DNA of 64,000 bases, from NCBI RefSeq assembly GCF_000993785.3, contig NZ_CP009922.3:1488001-1552000 (forward strand), written 5' to 3'. The translations under genes were made by a program, and so were the position numbers. The notes below the pieces were generated by a model that was not told where the DNA came from, made no database searches, and worked only from the letters and a program-made list of their open reading frames with translations. Of the stretch, positions 63,000 to 64,000 are shown one piece after another (position 1 is the stretch's first letter; every line of letters starts with the position of its first letter). The DNA is from Streptomyces xiamenensis. GTDB lineage: Bacteria > Actinomycetota > Actinomycetes > Streptomycetales > Streptomycetaceae.

Positions 63000-64000
63000 A
63001 TGTCGGTACGTGCCCGGCTGCCCCGCCTCACCCTCGCCGGACAGTTCCTGGTCCTGCAGCTGGGGCTGATCGTGGTGGTCCTCGGCGTCATCGCGGCGGT
63101 CACCGTCGCGCAGGCGGACGCCGAGTTCCGGCGGGCGGAGGGCGGCCGGCTGCTGAGCGTCGCCGAGACGGTCGCCGCCCAGGACGCGGTGCGGGTCGGC
63201 CTCTCCGACCCGCACCGCGAGGGCATCCTCCAGACGGCCGCCGAGAACGCCCGCAGCGTCTCCAGCGCCTCCACGGTGGAGATCACCGGCACCGACCGGA
63301 TCGTGCTCACCGCCGCCGACCCGCGCCGGATCGGCACCGAGCTGCCGCTGGGCGGATCGCAGGTGCTCGGCGGCCGGTCCTGGATCGGCATCACCACCGC
63401 GGACGGCCACACCTCCCTGGTGGCGCACGTGCCCGTCTTCGGCGAGGACGGGCGGCTGCTGGGCATCGTCTCGGCCGGCCGCGACTACCAGAGCCTGACC
63501 GAGCGCATCGCCGCCGCCGCCCCGCAGATGCTCGCCTATCTCGGTATCGCCAGCGCGCTCGGCGCGCTCGGCTCCTACCTGCTGGCGCGCCGCATCAAGC
63601 GGCAGACCCTGGGCATGGAGCCGGAGGCCATCACCGCGCTCGCCGAACACCGCGAGGCCATGCTGCACGGCATCAAGGAGGGCGTGCTCGGCCTGGACCG
63701 GCAGGGCAGGGTCACCCTCGTCAACGACGCGGCCCGGGACCTGCTGCGACTGCCGGGCGACGCCCCGGGCCGTACCCTCGCCGACCTCGGTGTCGAGCCC
63801 CGGCTGCACGACGTGCTGACCGGCCGCTCTCCCGGGCACGACCAGGTAGTGTTCACTGCCGACCGGGTGCTGACCCTCAACCGGATGCCGCTGATCACCC
63901 GGGGCCAGTCCGCCGGGTCCGTGACCACCATGCGCGATCTGACCGAAATAGCCGCCCTCCAGCACCAGCTGGAGACCACCCGCAGCGCCACCGACACCCT
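63000..64000 (+). CDS. CitA/DcuS-type sensor histidine kinase, 3' end outside window
   Basis: The visible 333 residues show a first membrane helix (FLVLQLGLIVVVLGVIAAV, about 15-34), an extracytoplasmic PAS-like (sCache) domain to about 175, a second helix near 180-196, then ARRIKRQTLGMEPEAITALA, the highly conserved linker of the CitA/DcuS family. A cytoplasmic PAS domain follows (HGIKEGVLGLDRQGRVTLVN). The kinase core lies beyond the edge. Such sensors detect citrate or C4-dicarboxylates. The ATG at 63000 is used; a GTG at 62997 is equally possible. Confidence 0.92.
   Translation, partial: MSVRARLPRLTLAGQFLVLQLGLIVVVLGVIAAVTVAQADAEFRRAEGGRLLSVAETVAAQDAVRVGLSDPHREGILQTAAENARSVSSASTVEITGTDRIVLTAADPRRIGTELPLGGSQVLGGRSWIGITTADGHTSLVAHVPVFGEDGRLLGIVSAGRDYQSLTERIAAAAPQMLAYLGIASALGALGSYLLARRIKRQTLGMEPEAITALAEHREAMLHGIKEGVLGLDRQGRVTLVNDAARDLLRLPGDAPGRTLADLGVEPRLHDVLTGRSPGHDQVVFTADRVLTLNRMPLITRGQSAGSVTTMRDLTEIAALQHQLETTRSATDT

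Overview
The window is a chromosomal segment of a high-GC actinomycete, almost certainly a Streptomyces or close relative. The evidence is uniformly GC-rich third codon positions, frequent GTG starts, translationally coupled operons (ATGA and GTGA overlaps), an RpoD-paralogue sigma factor beside dnaG, GlnR-like boxes at nitrate-assimilation genes, an F420-type oxidoreductase and a bxl xylobiose cluster. I see no tRNA, rRNA, CRISPR array, prophage or complete insertion sequence.

Layout. 1-2.4 kb: a MocR-type PLP regulator broken by a one-base frameshift, divergent from an alpha/beta hydrolase. 2.4-10.4 kb: potassium homeostasis, with a small membrane protein, kdpFABC, a KdpD that consists only of its N-terminal sensor half, a zinc-ribbon protein, and an antiporter with a TrkA-C regulatory subunit. 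10.4-13.5 kb: an ArsR-like regulator with three phased operators, its coupled MFS exporter, and a C45-type Ntn-hydrolase. 13.6-21.1 kb: a sugar-acid catabolic island (class II aldolase, DUF1537/OtnK-type kinase, SAF-domain dehydrogenase, GntP permease, DeoR regulator, FGGY kinase). 21.1-31.1 kb: core genes (HrdA-type sigma factor, dnaG, dgt) mixed with a Uma2 protein, poxB, a GNAT enzyme, a nitroreductase and a ferredoxin-reductase-like flavoprotein.

31.1-46.2 kb: nitrate and nitrite assimilation in two blocks (sirohydrochlorin chelatase/nasA, and nasB-like/nirB/nirD). Between them lie a cupin protein, an AraC/NmrA-like pair, cutA, a secreted lamin-tail protein, an SDR-like protein and an AAC(2')-family acetyltransferase. 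46.2-52.3 kb: a GH65 disaccharide phosphorylase coupled to a beta-phosphoglucomutase-like HAD protein, an XRE-PPOX fusion, and a TetR/F420-oxidoreductase divergent pair. 52.4-60.9 kb: xylan use, with a secreted GH10-CBM2 xylanase divergent from a LacI regulator, then bxlE-F-G-A (xylobiose uptake and GH3 beta-xylosidase). 60.9-64 kb: an SDR, a TctC-type binding protein and the start of a CitA/DcuS-type sensor kinase that runs off the right edge.

How it fits together. Three sites with the 11-bp phasing of GlnR boxes tie siroheme synthesis, nitrate reductase and nitrite reductase into one probable regulon. Xylan is cut outside the cell, imported by BxlEFG and hydrolysed by BxlA under the LacI regulator. 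The most unusual items are the kinase-less KdpD, the tandem 14-bp-phased operators at 10.4 kb, the sugar-acid cluster with a non-canonical dehydrogenase, and an identical 28-bp element sitting in frame in two unrelated genes, encoding the same peptide (LARGSPRPEAGG) in each.
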